From Nioella sp. MMSF_3534 (GTDB lineage: Bacteria > Pseudomonadota > Alphaproteobacteria > Rhodobacterales > Rhodobacteraceae), in assembly GCF_030732985.1 (NCBI RefSeq), contig NZ_JASHJX010000019.1:1-64000 (forward strand): a stretch of 64,000 nucleotides of DNA, read 5' to 3'. Under the pieces are notes generated by a model. That model was not told the DNA's origin and made no database searches. It saw nothing but the letters and a program-made list of their open reading frames with translations. Below are positions 16,999 to 25,874 of this stretch, in pieces (position 1 is the first letter of the stretch; each line of letters begins with the position of its first letter). The position numbers and the translations under genes are program-made.

Positions 16999-17478
16999 AT
17001 GACGCCCGAGGATCTGGCCAAGCTGCCCTACCGGCCCTGCGTCGGTGTGGTTCTGATCAACCGCGCCGGGCAGGTCTTTGCCGGGCAACGCGCCGATATG
17101 GACGTGCCCGCCTGGCAGATGCCTCAAGGGGGCGTCGACAAGGGTGAGGAGCCCGAGGCCGCCGCCCGGCGCGAGCTGCTGGAAGAAACCGGCGTTTCGC
17201 CTGATCATGTGACGCTGGTCGCGCAGACCGCCGACTGGTTGCCCTATGATTTCCCCTCCGAGATCGCCGGGAAGAGATGGGGCGGCAAGTTTCGCGGGCA
17301 GAAACAGATGTGGTTCCTGATGCGGCTGGAGGCGCCCGATGCGGTGATCAACCTCACCTATAAGGATGTCGAGTTTTCCGAGTGGCGCTGGATGGACCCG
17401 GCGGCGCTGCTGGAGACCATCGTGGAATTCAAGCGCCCGATCTATCAGGCAGTCCTGTCGGAGTTCGGGCTGGTGTGA
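16999..17478 (+). CDS. rppH: RNA pyrophosphohydrolase
   Basis: Nudix hydrolase that removes pyrophosphate from 5'-triphosphate mRNA ends and so starts RNase E-dependent decay. The 159-residue protein has the RppH N-terminus LPYRPCVGVVLIN, WQMPQGGVDKGE leading into the Nudix box (about 44-66, REL..EETG), and a C-terminal WRWMDP segment typical of RppH. It begins 15 bases after the ctpA stop, probably in the same transcript. Confidence 0.95.
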   Translation: MTPEDLAKLPYRPCVGVVLINRAGQVFAGQRADMDVPAWQMPQGGVDKGEEPEAAARRELLEETGVSPDHVTLVAQTADWLPYDFPSEIAGKRWGGKFRGQKQMWFLMRLEAPDAVINLTYKDVEFSEWRWMDPAALLETIVEFKRPIYQAVLSEFGLV

Positions 17479-17526
17479 ACACTGCGACACCTGTGCTATC
17501 CTGGCCACCCGTTGCCGGAGGCTTTC

Positions 17527-18024
17527 ATGTTCCACCGCCTGTTTCTGCCCCTTGCCATCCTCGCCGCAACAACCGGCCCCGCGCTGCCCCTGTCCTGCGC
17601 CTATCTCGACGCCGCCGCGATGTACCAACAGGCCGCCGAGGCCAGCGCGCGCTATGTAATCGTGCGCGGCGCTTTCCTGCGCAACGGGCCGGATGTGCCC
17701 TTGCCGCCCGATACCGACGACCCGGACACACCGCCGCCCTACACCGTCGAAATGCTGTTTTATGGCGATCTTGGCAGCCGCGTCGGCTTTCGCACACCGG
17801 TAGAGCTGGAGGTGACGGTACGGGTGAATTGCGTGCTCAGCTGGTGTGGTGCTCCGCCCGAAGAAGGGCGCGAGATGCTGGCCTTCCTGCGCGTGGACGA
17901 GGACCGTCAATATCACCTCGGCATCGGCCCCTGTCCGGGTTGGGTGATCTATGACCCGTCGCAGCAAGACCTCGACCAGATCACCACCTGCATGCGGGGC
18001 GAGACCTGTGAGGCCGGGCGGTAG
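17527..18024 (+). CDS. Exported hypothetical protein
   Basis: No family recognised. The 165 residues begin with a signal peptide (about 1-18, ending PALPLSC) and contain seven or more cysteines in the mature part (in SCAYL, VNCVLSWCG, GPCPG, TTCMRGETC), suggesting a disulfide-stabilised periplasmic protein. The chosen ATG gives the signal peptide; a TTG 15 bases upstream adds nothing. It follows rppH by 48 bases and is followed directly by a palindromic hairpin. Confidence 0.7.
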   Translation: MFHRLFLPLAILAATTGPALPLSCAYLDAAAMYQQAAEASARYVIVRGAFLRNGPDVPLPPDTDDPDTPPPYTVEMLFYGDLGSRVGFRTPVELEVTVRVNCVLSWCGAPPEEGREMLAFLRVDEDRQYHLGIGPCPGWVIYDPSQQDLDQITTCMRGETCEAGR

Positions 18025-18025
18025 G

Positions 18026-18045
18026 AAGGCCTTTCGAAAGGCCTT
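18026..18045 (+). terminator. TTCGAA-centred palindromic terminator
   Basis: A perfect 20-base palindrome (AAGGCCTTTC and its complement) centred on TTCGAA begins two bases after the stop of the exported hypothetical gene. In RNA it forms a stable stem capped by UUCG, closing the gpmI-to-hypothetical gene group. Confidence 0.6.
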
Positions 18046-18123
18046 TGCCGCGGGCCGGTGACGTTGCCCTGAACCTCGCATGGGCCGACAAAGGGAAGGG
18101 CTGTCAGTCGGGACTCCAAAAGA

Positions 18124-18138
18124 GAACAAAAGGTGAAT
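18124..18138. promoter_or_regulatory. LexA-type SOS box, one mismatch, before dnaE2
   Basis: GAAC-N7-GAAT, one base from the alphaproteobacterial LexA consensus GAAC-N7-GAAC. It ends 15 bases before the preferred dnaE2 ATG and would overlap a possible GTG start at 18133. DnaE2 genes are normally LexA-controlled, which supports the assignment. Confidence 0.65.
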
Positions 18139-18153
18139 ATACTGTGCCGCGCC

Positions 18154-21123
18154 ATGGGATTCGCGGAACTCTCCATCACCTCCAACTTCACCTTCCTGAC
18201 CGGCGGCTCGCACCCGGAGGATTACGCGCGCCGCGCGGCGTTGCTGGGGCTGGAAGCCATTGCGATTGCCGATGAGAACTCGGTTGCCGGGATCGTTCGT
18301 GCATGGTCAGAACTGAAAGAGATCAAGCGCCAGATCGTCGAACGGCAAGCGGCGGACAAAGACCCGATCGGCCCGCCGAAACCTGCGCATCTGCCCGATC
18401 CGCCCCGCGCGCCGATCTTCCATCCGCCGCGCCTGCTGCCCGCCACACGGCTGGTCCTGCGAGAGGGGCTGACGCTCACCGCCCTGCCCCGCGACCGGCG
18501 TGGGTGGGCGAACCTGTGCCGGATGCTCTCGGCGGGCCGGTTGCGGACCCAGAAAGGCTCCTGCGATCTGGGCCTTCCCGACCTTTGGCAATTCGCCGAC
18601 GGGTTGGAGCTGCTCCTCCACGGCCCGCCAGATGTCCTGACCCATCCGCGCGGCGCGGGCGACTGGTATGCTCAGGCGAAACAGATCACGCGCCGCCTTG
18701 GCCCCGCCTGTCACCTGCTGATGGCCCCTGCCTATGACGGGCATGACCGGCTGCGCTTCCAAAGGCTCACCCGGCTGGCGGGGCAACTGGGTATCCCCAC
18801 CATGGCCTCCGCCGTGCCGATCATGCATCACGGGGCCCGGCGCAGGCTGACCGACGTTCTGACTTGTATTCGCCTCGGCATCCGGGTGGAGGATCTGGGC
18901 ACGAAAGCGCAGGCCAATGCCGAGCAGCGCTTGCGGGGCGAGTCTGAGATCCGCCGCATCTTTGCAGGCTTCGAGGATGCCGTGGACCGGACCCTCGGTA
19001 TCGCCGCGCGCTGTACCTTCGATATCGGCTCGCTGCGCTATGAATACCCCTCCGAGATCAGCGGCGGCGAAACCGCGTCGCAAAGGCTGGAACGGCTGGC
19101 GCGCGCGGGGCTGCAATGGCGCTACCCGTCCGGCGCGCCGGACCGGGCCGTGAAGATGCTGGAGCATGAGCTGCGGCTGATCGCCAAGCTTGGCTATGAA
19201 CCCTATTTCCTCACTGTCCACGACATCGTCGCCTTCGCCCGGTCGCGCGGCATCCTCTGCCAGGGGCGCGGGTCGGCGGCCAATTCCATCACCTGTTATT
19301 GCCTCGGCGTGACCTCGGTCAGCCCGGAGGTCGGCACCATGGTGTTCGAACGCTTCGTCAGCGAGGCGCGCGACGAGCCCCCCGATATCGACGTGGATTT
19401 CGAACATGAACGGCGCGAGGAGGTGATCCAGCATATCTACGAACGCTACGGCCGCCACCGCGCTGGGCTCTGCGCGACGGTGATCCACTACCGGGGCAAG
19501 CGCGCGGTGCGCGAGGTGGGCCGCGCCATGGGGCTTAGCGAAGACATCCTCGGGGCGCTTTCCTCGCAAATCTGGGGCTGGGGCAGCAGCCGCGACATGG
19601 CCGATACCCGGATCCGCGAACTGGGGCTCGACCCGACCGAACCGCGCCTGCGCCAGACCATGGCCTTGGTCCGCGAAATTCAGGGCTTTCCCCGGCACCT
19701 CAGCCAGCATGTTGGCGGCTTCGTCGTGACCGAGGGGCGGCTGGATGAACTGGTGCCCATTGAGAACGCCACGATGGAGGATCGCACCGTCATCTGCTGG
19801 GACAAGGACGATATCGACGCTTTGGGTATCCTCAAGGTCGATGTGCTGGCGCTTGGCATGCTGACCTGCATCCGCAAGGCCTTTGACCTGATCGAGCGTC
19901 ACCATCAAACCGACTATACCCTCGCCACCCTGCCGCCCGAGGATCCGGCGGTTTATGACATGCTGTGCAAGGCGGACAGCCTCGGCGTCTTCCAGGTGGA
20001 AAGCCGCGCGCAGATGAATTTCCTGCCCCGGATGCGGCCGCGCTGTTTCTATGACCTCGTCATTCAGGTCGCCATCATCCGCCCCGGCCCCATTCAGGGT
20101 GACATGGTGCACCCGTTCATCCGCCGCCGGAACGGCGAGGAAAAGGTCAGCTTCCCCTCGGACGAGTTGGGCGCGGTTCTGGGCAAGACGCTTGGCGTGC
20201 CCTTGTTCCAGGAACAGGCGATGCAGATCGCCATCATCGGCGCGGGCTTCACCCCCGATCAGGCGGACCGGCTGCGGCGGTCGCTGGCCACGTTCAAGAA
20301 ACATGGCAATGTCAGCGATTTCCGCACGCTTTTCATGAAGGGCATGCGCGAGCGCGGCTATGACGAGGATTTCGCCGCGCGCTGCTTTTCCCAGATCGAG
20401 GGCTTCGGCAGTTACGGCTTTCCCGAAAGCCATGCCGCCAGTTTTGCGCTGCTGGTCTATGCCTCCAGCTGGATCAAGCACCATCACCCCGGCATCTTCG
20501 CCTGTGCGCTGCTGAACTCGCAGCCCATGGGGTTCTATGCCCCCGCCCAGATCGTCCGGGATGCCCGCGAACACGGGGTCGAGGTGCGGCCCGTCGATAT
20601 CAACGAAAGCTATTGGGACAACGTGATGGAACCTGACGGGCGGGGCGGTCTGGCGCTCAGGCTCGGGTTCCGGCAGATCCGGTCGATGCGGGAAGAAGAC
20701 GCGCGCTGGCTGGCCGCCGCGCGGGGCAATGGCTACCGCGCGGTCGAGGATGTGTGGCGCCGCGCCGGTCTGCCCGCCCGCGCGCTGGCGGTGCTGGCCG
20801 AGGCCGACGCCTTCGCCGGGATCGGGCTTTCGCGGCGAGAGGCGCTGTGGGCTGCCAAGGCGCTGCTGCCCGCAGAACCCCTGCCGCTTTTCACCGGCGA
20901 CATGGACGGCGAGGCCATCGAGGAACCGGAGGTGCACCTGCCCGAGATGACGGAAGGCGAACAGGTGGTGGAGGATTACGTGTCCATGCGCCTGACCCTG
21001 CGGTCGCACCCCGTGGCGCTGATCCGGCATTTGATCAGCCCGGGGCTAGGCCCGCTGCGCGATCCGGCGGCGCATGGCACTCAAAGGTTTGGCAGCGCTT
21101 CGCAGGCGGCCCATGCCGAGTGA
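18154..21123 (+). CDS. dnaE2: Error-prone DNA polymerase DnaE2, C-terminally truncated
   Basis: Alternative C-family polymerase for SOS mutagenesis. At 989 residues it is shorter than the usual 1,050-1,150. Seen: PHP domain from residue 1 (FAELSITSNFTFLTGG), catalytic aspartates in PDIDVDFEHERR and LKVDVLALGML, thumb and helix-hairpin regions up to about residue 930, and SMRLTLRSHP, which normally precedes the OB fold. After about residue 963 the protein ends in 26 residues unrelated to the OB-fold domain I expect. No other frame downstream encodes that domain. The ATG giving MGFAEL matches family N-termini. Polymerase residues are intact, so activity is possible, but clamp or partner contacts may be lost. 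imuA and imuB are not adjacent. Confidence 0.9.
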   Translation: MGFAELSITSNFTFLTGGSHPEDYARRAALLGLEAIAIADENSVAGIVRAWSELKEIKRQIVERQAADKDPIGPPKPAHLPDPPRAPIFHPPRLLPATRLVLREGLTLTALPRDRRGWANLCRMLSAGRLRTQKGSCDLGLPDLWQFADGLELLLHGPPDVLTHPRGAGDWYAQAKQITRRLGPACHLLMAPAYDGHDRLRFQRLTRLAGQLGIPTMASAVPIMHHGARRRLTDVLTCIRLGIRVEDLGTKAQANAEQRLRGESEIRRIFAGFEDAVDRTLGIAARCTFDIGSLRYEYPSEISGGETASQRLERLARAGLQWRYPSGAPDRAVKMLEHELRLIAKLGYEPYFLTVHDIVAFARSRGILCQGRGSAANSITCYCLGVTSVSPEVGTMVFERFVSEARDEPPDIDVDFEHERREEVIQHIYERYGRHRAGLCATVIHYRGKRAVREVGRAMGLSEDILGALSSQIWGWGSSRDMADTRIRELGLDPTEPRLRQTMALVREIQGFPRHLSQHVGGFVVTEGRLDELVPIENATMEDRTVICWDKDDIDALGILKVDVLALGMLTCIRKAFDLIERHHQTDYTLATLPPEDPAVYDMLCKADSLGVFQVESRAQMNFLPRMRPRCFYDLVIQVAIIRPGPIQGDMVHPFIRRRNGEEKVSFPSDELGAVLGKTLGVPLFQEQAMQIAIIGAGFTPDQADRLRRSLATFKKHGNVSDFRTLFMKGMRERGYDEDFAARCFSQIEGFGSYGFPESHAASFALLVYASSWIKHHHPGIFACALLNSQPMGFYAPAQIVRDAREHGVEVRPVDINESYWDNVMEPDGRGGLALRLGFRQIRSMREEDARWLAAARGNGYRAVEDVWRRAGLPARALAVLAEADAFAGIGLSRREALWAAKALLPAEPLPLFTGDMDGEAIEEPEVHLPEMTEGEQVVEDYVSMRLTLRSHPVALIRHLISPGLGPLRDPAAHGTQRFGSASQAAHAE

Positions 21124-21179
21124 CGGGAACGGGGGCCAACGGGGGATGACCACGCAGTACCACTATCCCTAGGCCGAGC

Positions 21180-21403
21180 CACTGGCGCACCGTAGACGTG
21201 CCGCTGAAGGGGCGGACATTCACCCCGCCCCAAGCGCCAGACGCTGTTCTGTCTTGGCGGCGCGGGTCACGGCCAGCGACGGCGAAGCACGGGAAATCTG
21301 CAAGGGCGATGTCTGGCGGATGGAGGATACCCACGGCAAGGGGCACCACACCGTCGTGATTAGCGAGGACGCGTTCGAGGCAGCCCTGGTGCAGTTCGAC
21401 TGA
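21180..21403 (+). pseudogene. Remnant of a cupin-domain gene
   Basis: Two fragments in different frames match the start and end of a small cupin protein I recall from Rhodobacterales. HWRTVDVPLKGRTFTPPQAP is read from 21180, and VTASDGEAREI, GDVWRMEDTHGKGHHT and a terminal EAALVQFD are read from 21266 to the TGA at 21401. The central barrel is missing and there is no intact start codon. It lies directly after the truncated dnaE2, so one deletion probably damaged both. Confidence 0.6.
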
Positions 21404-21410
21404 TCAGACC

Positions 21411-22400
21411 CTACAGCCCGTATTTCCCACGGTTCTGCCCGACCTGTTTCATCACCCGCACCAACTCAAAACTGATGCCGGGTTCCGAAAGCGCATGCCC
21501 CGCCGCGCGGACCATGTGCAGCCGGCCTGACCGCCAGCCCTGGGCCAAGTCATGCGCCGACCGGGGCGGGCAGATCATGTCATAGCGGCCCTGCACGATG
21601 ACGCCGGGGATATGGGCAATCTTCGGCAGGTCGCGCAGGATCTGGCCGTCTTCCTGAAGGAAGCCCTTGTTGACGAAATAGTGGTTTTCCAAACGGGCAA
21701 AGGCGCGGGCGTAATCCGCCGGGGCCTCGCCGGGGTTGCCGTCACTTTCAACCGAGGCCAGCGCATTTTCCCAGGCCGACCAGGCACGGGCATGGCGGGT
21801 TTCGACCATCAGGTCGCCGGAAAAGAGCCGCCGGTTATAGGCCGCGATCATGTCGCCGCGCTCGTCTTCCGGGATCAGCGACGAAAACCGCGCCCATTGT
21901 TCCGGCCAGAACTGCCCCGCACCGCCGCCATAGAACCAGTCCAGCTCTCGCTGCGTCGACAGGAAGACACCGCGCAGGGCGAGGAACGCCGCCCGGTCGG
22001 GGTGCGTTTCCGCATAGACCAGAGCCAAGGTCGCGCCCCAACTGCCGCCGAAGACGGCCCATCTGTCGATGCCGAGTGTTGCCCGGATCCGCTCGATATC
22101 CGCCACCAGATGCCAGGTCGTATTGTCCTTGGTGGACGCATGAGGCCGCGACCGGCCGCACCCGCGCTGATCGAACAGGATGACCCGGAACGCCTCCGGG
22201 TCGAAATAGCGCCGCATCGCCGGGCTGCACCCGCCCCCCGGCCCGCCATGCAGCACCACGACCGGCGCGCCATCGGGATTGCCGCATTGTTCCACATAGA
22301 TCTGATGCCCGTCGCCCACATCCAGCATCCGCTGATCGAACGGGTCAATCGGCGGGTAGAGATAGGCGCCTGCGCGCTTTTGGCCGGAGAATTTGTCCAT
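21411..22400 (-). CDS. pip: Proline iminopeptidase (alpha/beta hydrolase, S33)
   Basis: Releases N-terminal proline from peptides. The 329-residue protein has the S33 hallmarks: oxyanion-loop HGGPGGG at 51-57, FDQRGCGRS near 76-84, nucleophile S120 in GGSWGATLAL, and a late histidine in RAAGHALSEPG. Length and N-terminus (LYPPIDPFDQRMLDVGDGH) match the Xanthomonas/Neisseria-type enzyme. It is divergent from ubiG, with about 70 bases between starts. Confidence 0.94.
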   Translation of the reverse strand: MDKFSGQKRAGAYLYPPIDPFDQRMLDVGDGHQIYVEQCGNPDGAPVVVLHGGPGGGCSPAMRRYFDPEAFRVILFDQRGCGRSRPHASTKDNTTWHLVADIERIRATLGIDRWAVFGGSWGATLALVYAETHPDRAAFLALRGVFLSTQRELDWFYGGGAGQFWPEQWARFSSLIPEDERGDMIAAYNRRLFSGDLMVETRHARAWSAWENALASVESDGNPGEAPADYARAFARLENHYFVNKGFLQEDGQILRDLPKIAHIPGVIVQGRYDMICPPRSAHDLAQGWRSGRLHMVRAAGHALSEPGISFELVRVMKQVGQNRGKYGL

Positions 22401-22472
22401 GTTTCCCCTATATAGACCGATGGGGTGGGTCTGCTATGCCTGCCACGATGCCAAGATCGGAAAGGGATGTCC

Positions 22473-23216
22473 ATGAACAGCGCGGCCAATACCGTCGATG
22501 ACGCCGAAATCGCCAAGTTCGAGGCCATGGCTGCGGAATGGTGGGACCCTAAGGGTAAGTTCGCGCCGCTGCATATGATGAACCCGATCCGGCTGGACTA
22601 TATCACCGCGCAGATTGCCGCCGAGTTTGGCCGTGACCTGCGCGATGAAAAGCCGTTCTACGGGCTGCGCCTGCTGGATATCGGCTGCGGCGGCGGGCTG
22701 TTGTCGGAACCCATGGCGCGGCTTGGGGCGACCGTGGTGGGGGCGGATGCGGCGGAGCGGAATATCCCTGTCGCGCGCGTTCATGCCGAACAATCGGGGC
22801 TGGAGATCGACTATCGCCACACGACCGCCGAGGCGCTGGCAGAGGCGGATGAACAGTTCGACGTGGTCCTGAATATGGAAGTGGTCGAACATGTCGCCGA
22901 CCCGCAGGCCTACCTGACCGCCTGCCGGCAGCTGCTGAAACCGGGCGGGCTGATGATCTGTTCGACGATCAACCGGAACCCGAAAAGCTTTGCCCTCGCC
23001 ATTGTCGGAGCGGAATACGTGATGCGCTGGCTGCCCAAGGGCACGCATGAATGGCACAAGTTCATCACGCCGGAGGAGCTGTTTGCCCTGATCGAAACGG
23101 CGGGCCTCGACCCGGTGGACCGCAAGGGCTTCGTCTTCAATCCCATCAGCTGGCGCTGGTCGATCTCGGACCGCGATCTGAGCGTGAACTACGTGACGGC
23201 GAGCGTAAAGCGGTAG
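22473..23216 (+). CDS. ubiG: Ubiquinone biosynthesis O-methyltransferase
   Basis: SAM-dependent methyltransferase carrying out both O-methylations in ubiquinone synthesis. The 247-residue protein has the UbiG start ([19 protein letters not shown]), SAM-binding motif [14 protein letters not shown] at about 67-79, and the C-terminal [14 protein letters not shown] and [11 protein letters not shown] segments. The ATG at 22473 has an AAAGGG site six bases upstream; an ATG two codons earlier abuts that site and is less likely. It is divergent from pip. Confidence 0.95.
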   Translation: MNSAANTVDDAEIAKFEAMAAEWWDPKGKFAPLHMMNPIRLDYITAQIAAEFGRDLRDEKPFYGLRLLDIGCGGGLLSEPMARLGATVVGADAAERNIPVARVHAEQSGLEIDYRHTTAEALAEADEQFDVVLNMEVVEHVADPQAYLTACRQLLKPGGLMICSTINRNPKSFALAIVGAEYVMRWLPKGTHEWHKFITPEELFALIETAGLDPVDRKGFVFNPISWRWSISDRDLSVNYVTASVKR

Positions 23217-23440
23217 GCCCAAGATAGCTGACAGGCTGTTCCCATTCAGTGCCTGAGGACGTATCCGGAGGGACGCCATCGATGAAGCAGTCTAAGCAGC
23301 GGCGAAGCAAACAGCGGGCATGCTTCTTGCCCCATTGCCTAACCTGATGCAGACTTTCTACCAAAGGAGGGATGTCTCCACCATCACTGGATCCGTTGGC
23401 ATGAGCTCATCCCGGCCCCTTGCTTTGGGAGGAGTGTGCT

Positions 23441-24259
23441 ATGACATCCGAGACCACAGAGGCCCCGTCGAAGAACGATCAGACACCACACCAGCGGGCA
23501 ACCCTCACCATCAATAGGGTGACGGCAGAGGACATCCGGGCATCGCTCAAGGCTGGCTTTGCCGACTTTCTGGCGCGCCCGGTCATGAGCGGCTTTTTCG
23601 GCCTGTTCTACGCCCTGTTCGGTATTCTCTTCATCTGGGCGCTCGTCTGGCTCGGCAAGATCTGGATGGTCATTCCCGCCGCTGTCGGCTTTCCACTGGT
23701 CGCCCCTTTCGCCGCCGCTGGGCTTTATGAAATGTCCCGCCGGATACAGATGGGGGAAAGCTTCGGCTGGTCCGACATCCTGACTGTCATGGCCAATCAG
23801 CGGAAACGAGAACTGGGCTGGATGGCCTTTACCACCCTGTTCATCTTCTGGGTGTGGGTCTACCAGATCCGGCTGTGGCTCGCGATCATCCTGCAGGATG
23901 CGTCCTTCTCGGATGTCGACGGGTTTCTGAGCATCGTGTTCTTCACGCCAGAGGGCTGGACCTTCCTTGCCATCGGCACTGTCGTCGGTGCGGGTCTGTC
24001 GGCGGTCCTGTTTTCCGTGACCGTCATTGCCATGCCCATGCTGCTGGACCGTGAGTTGGATTTCGTAACCGCCATGCTCACCTCCATCCGCGTAGTGGTT
24101 GAGAACAAGGGCGTCATGCTCAGCTGGGCCGCGATCATCGCGGTCACCATAGTGCTGTCGCTGGTTCCCGCGTTCCTGGGCCTGATCTTTACCCTGCCGA
24201 TCCTTGGCCACACCACATGGCATCTCTATCGGCGGGCAGTTTCACCGACAAAGGGGTGA
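23441..24259 (+). CDS. DUF2189 integral membrane protein
   Basis: Multi-pass membrane protein of unknown function. The 272-residue product has a hydrophilic N-terminus (about 45 residues) and then six or so hydrophobic segments (for example FGLFYALFGILFIWALVWL and LSWAAIIAVTIVLSLVPAFLG). The DUF2189-like pattern includes VGFPLVAPFAAAGLYEMSR. The start is set by GGAGGAG eight bases upstream. The preceding 224 bases hold no gene that I can support. It is convergent with the MarR gene. Confidence 0.8.
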   Translation: MTSETTEAPSKNDQTPHQRATLTINRVTAEDIRASLKAGFADFLARPVMSGFFGLFYALFGILFIWALVWLGKIWMVIPAAVGFPLVAPFAAAGLYEMSRRIQMGESFGWSDILTVMANQRKRELGWMAFTTLFIFWVWVYQIRLWLAIILQDASFSDVDGFLSIVFFTPEGWTFLAIGTVVGAGLSAVLFSVTVIAMPMLLDRELDFVTAMLTSIRVVVENKGVMLSWAAIIAVTIVLSLVPAFLGLIFTLPILGHTTWHLYRRAVSPTKG

Positions 24260-24298
24260 TCATTGATCAGCATCGACCTCACCCCGGTAACCCGCGGA

Positions 24299-24748
24299 TC
24301 AATCCTTCTGCGCCACTTCCAGTTCGATCCGCATCTCTCGGATCACCGGCAGGGCGGCCCGCACGCGGTCGGCGCCGACTTCCTGCACGGTGCGGCTGAG
24401 GATGGGGGCGATGGTTTGCAGGGCGGCGTCACGGGCGGCGCGGCCTGAGGGGCTGATCGCCACGAATTTGCGGCGGGCGTCGTCCCAGTCGGGGCGGATA
24501 TGCACGTGGCCCGCGATCTCCAGCCGGTTGAGCGTGTTGGTCATCGCCCCCCGCGTGACGTGGAAGAGCCGCGCCAGTTGCGCCGGGCTGCGTTCCTCGT
24601 TCGACCGCGCCAGGTGGTTCAGAACGGAAAAATGGCTCAGCTCCATCCCCTTGGGCAGCGCCTTGCTCAGCAGGGACCGCGCCAGTTGGTCGGCCATGAA
24701 CAGCTCGGAAAAGAGCGCAATGGCAAGGGGATCGTCGTTAGAGCTCAT
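24299..24748 (-). CDS. MarR-family transcriptional regulator
   Basis: Dimeric winged-helix DNA-binding protein of 149 residues. Seen: helix-turn-helix and wing at about 50-100 (RSPAQLARLFHVTRGAMTNT, then DDARRKFVAISPSG). Its ATG overlaps the stop of the nitrilase-like gene by four bases, so it is cotranscribed with, and may sense something linked to, the nitrilase, glutaredoxin and ComF group. Target unknown. Confidence 0.9.
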   Translation of the reverse strand: MSSNDDPLAIALFSELFMADQLARSLLSKALPKGMELSHFSVLNHLARSNEERSPAQLARLFHVTRGAMTNTLNRLEIAGHVHIRPDWDDARRKFVAISPSGRAARDAALQTIAPILSRTVQEVGADRVRAALPVIREMRIELEVAQKD

Positions 24749-25578
24749 GTCACCAAGGTATAGGGCCGGTCATGTCGGATCGAGGGCACGCGCCCCCGTG
24801 CCTTGTCCACCTCTTTGACGTCCACGTCAATGATGTGCAGCCCCGGTTCGGTGCCCGCGTCCAGCAGAACCTCACCCCATGGGGCCACCACAAGGCTGTG
24901 GCCATGGGTTTGGCGGGGCTTGCCGGTGCTCACCTTGTGATCACCCGTCTGCGCGGGCGCGATGACGAAACAACCCGTCTCGATGGCCCGCGCGCGCAGC
25001 AGCGTTTCCCAATGCGCCTTGCCGGTGACGGGGGAAAACGCGGCAGGCACCGTCAGCACCTGCGCGCCTGCCTTGGCGAGATCGCGAAAGAGATAGGCGA
25101 AGCGCATGTCGTAGCAGATCGACAGGCCAAACCGCGCCCAAGGGGTGTCTGCCACAACAGCGCGGTTGCCGGGGCGGTAGCCATCGGATTCGCGGAAGGT
25201 CTCCGTCTCTGTCACGTTCACGTCGAACATGTGGATCTTGTCGTACCACGCGGCGATATCACCCTGGTCGGAAATCAGGAAGGACCGGTTTGCAAAGCGC
25301 CCGTCGGGATCGCCCGATTGCAGCCCGAGCGAGCCGAGCAGCACCCAGAGGCCTGCCTCTTGAGCCGCTTGACGAACGGCGGCAAGCGTCGGGTCCGTGT
25401 CCTGCGGATGCAGCACCGCGGCCTGGTGGGCGCGGCTCTGGGACACGCAATTGGTGACTTCCGGCGTCAGCAGGATGTCGGCCCCGGCGGCCTTGGCCTC
25501 TGCCAGCGCCGCCAGAACCGTTTCGGCATTCTCCCCCGGATTGTCCGAGGAACACATCTGCAAAATCGCGGCGCGCAT
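24745..25578 (-). CDS. Nit-type carbon-nitrogen hydrolase
   Basis: Nitrilase-superfamily amidase; closest in appearance to the Nit1/Nit2 branch (deaminated glutathione or omega-amidase activity). The 277-residue protein has the catalytic triad E40 (LLTPE), K114 (YDKIHMFDV) and C155 (LSICYDMRF), with normal length. Lying directly downstream of a glutaredoxin gene by one base fits a glutathione-repair role, but substrate is inferred. Confidence 0.9.
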   Translation of the reverse strand: MRAAILQMCSSDNPGENAETVLAALAEAKAAGADILLTPEVTNCVSQSRAHQAAVLHPQDTDPTLAAVRQAAQEAGLWVLLGSLGLQSGDPDGRFANRSFLISDQGDIAAWYDKIHMFDVNVTETETFRESDGYRPGNRAVVADTPWARFGLSICYDMRFAYLFRDLAKAGAQVLTVPAAFSPVTGKAHWETLLRARAIETGCFVIAPAQTGDHKVSTGKPRQTHGHSLVVAPWGEVLLDAGTEPGLHIIDVDVKEVDKARGRVPSIRHDRPYTLVT

Positions 25579-25836
25579 TCAGCCCTGCAGCAGTTTGTCC
25601 AGCTTTCCCGCACGGTCCAGCGCGGCCATGTCATCGTAGCCGCCCACATGGGTCTGGCCCACAAAAATCTGCGGTACGGTGTGGCGGCCATTGGCGCGGG
25701 CCAGCATTTCCTGCCGCTTCTCCGGCGCGCGGGCCACGTCATATTCGGCAAACTCGATGCCCTTGTCCGACAGCAAGCGCTTGGCCGCATGACAGAAGCC
25801 ACAAAACGGCGAGGTGTAGATTTCAACAGTCTGCAT
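25579..25836 (-). CDS. grxC: Glutaredoxin 3
   Basis: Small dithiol glutaredoxin of 85 residues that reduces disulfides with glutathione. The active site is CGFC (C12, C15), unlike the common CPYC, followed by the cis-proline motif TVPQIFV and GGYDD. It abuts the nitrilase-like gene and is 38 bases downstream of comF, all leftward. Confidence 0.94.
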   Translation of the reverse strand: MQTVEIYTSPFCGFCHAAKRLLSDKGIEFAEYDVARAPEKRQEMLARANGRHTVPQIFVGQTHVGGYDDMAALDRAGKLDKLLQG

Positions 25837-25874
25837 AGGTCTGGTCCCGAAAATCGTCCTGTTCGGTCCCCTAG

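Noticed and set aside
15235-18213. A 992-residue open frame on the - strand opposite envC-ctpA-rppH and the exported hypothetical
   Set aside because: It has no ribosome site or recognisable domain, and the + strand genes here show clear family motifs. Long antisense frames are common in GC-rich genomes.
18307-21030. A 907-residue open frame antisense to dnaE2
   Set aside because: Composition is His/Gln/Gly/Arg-rich noise, while the + frame carries DnaE2 catalytic motifs.
21124-21403. An IS or transposon end causing dnaE2 truncation
   Set aside because: No inverted terminal repeats, target duplication or transposase fragment visible; the residue is cupin-like.
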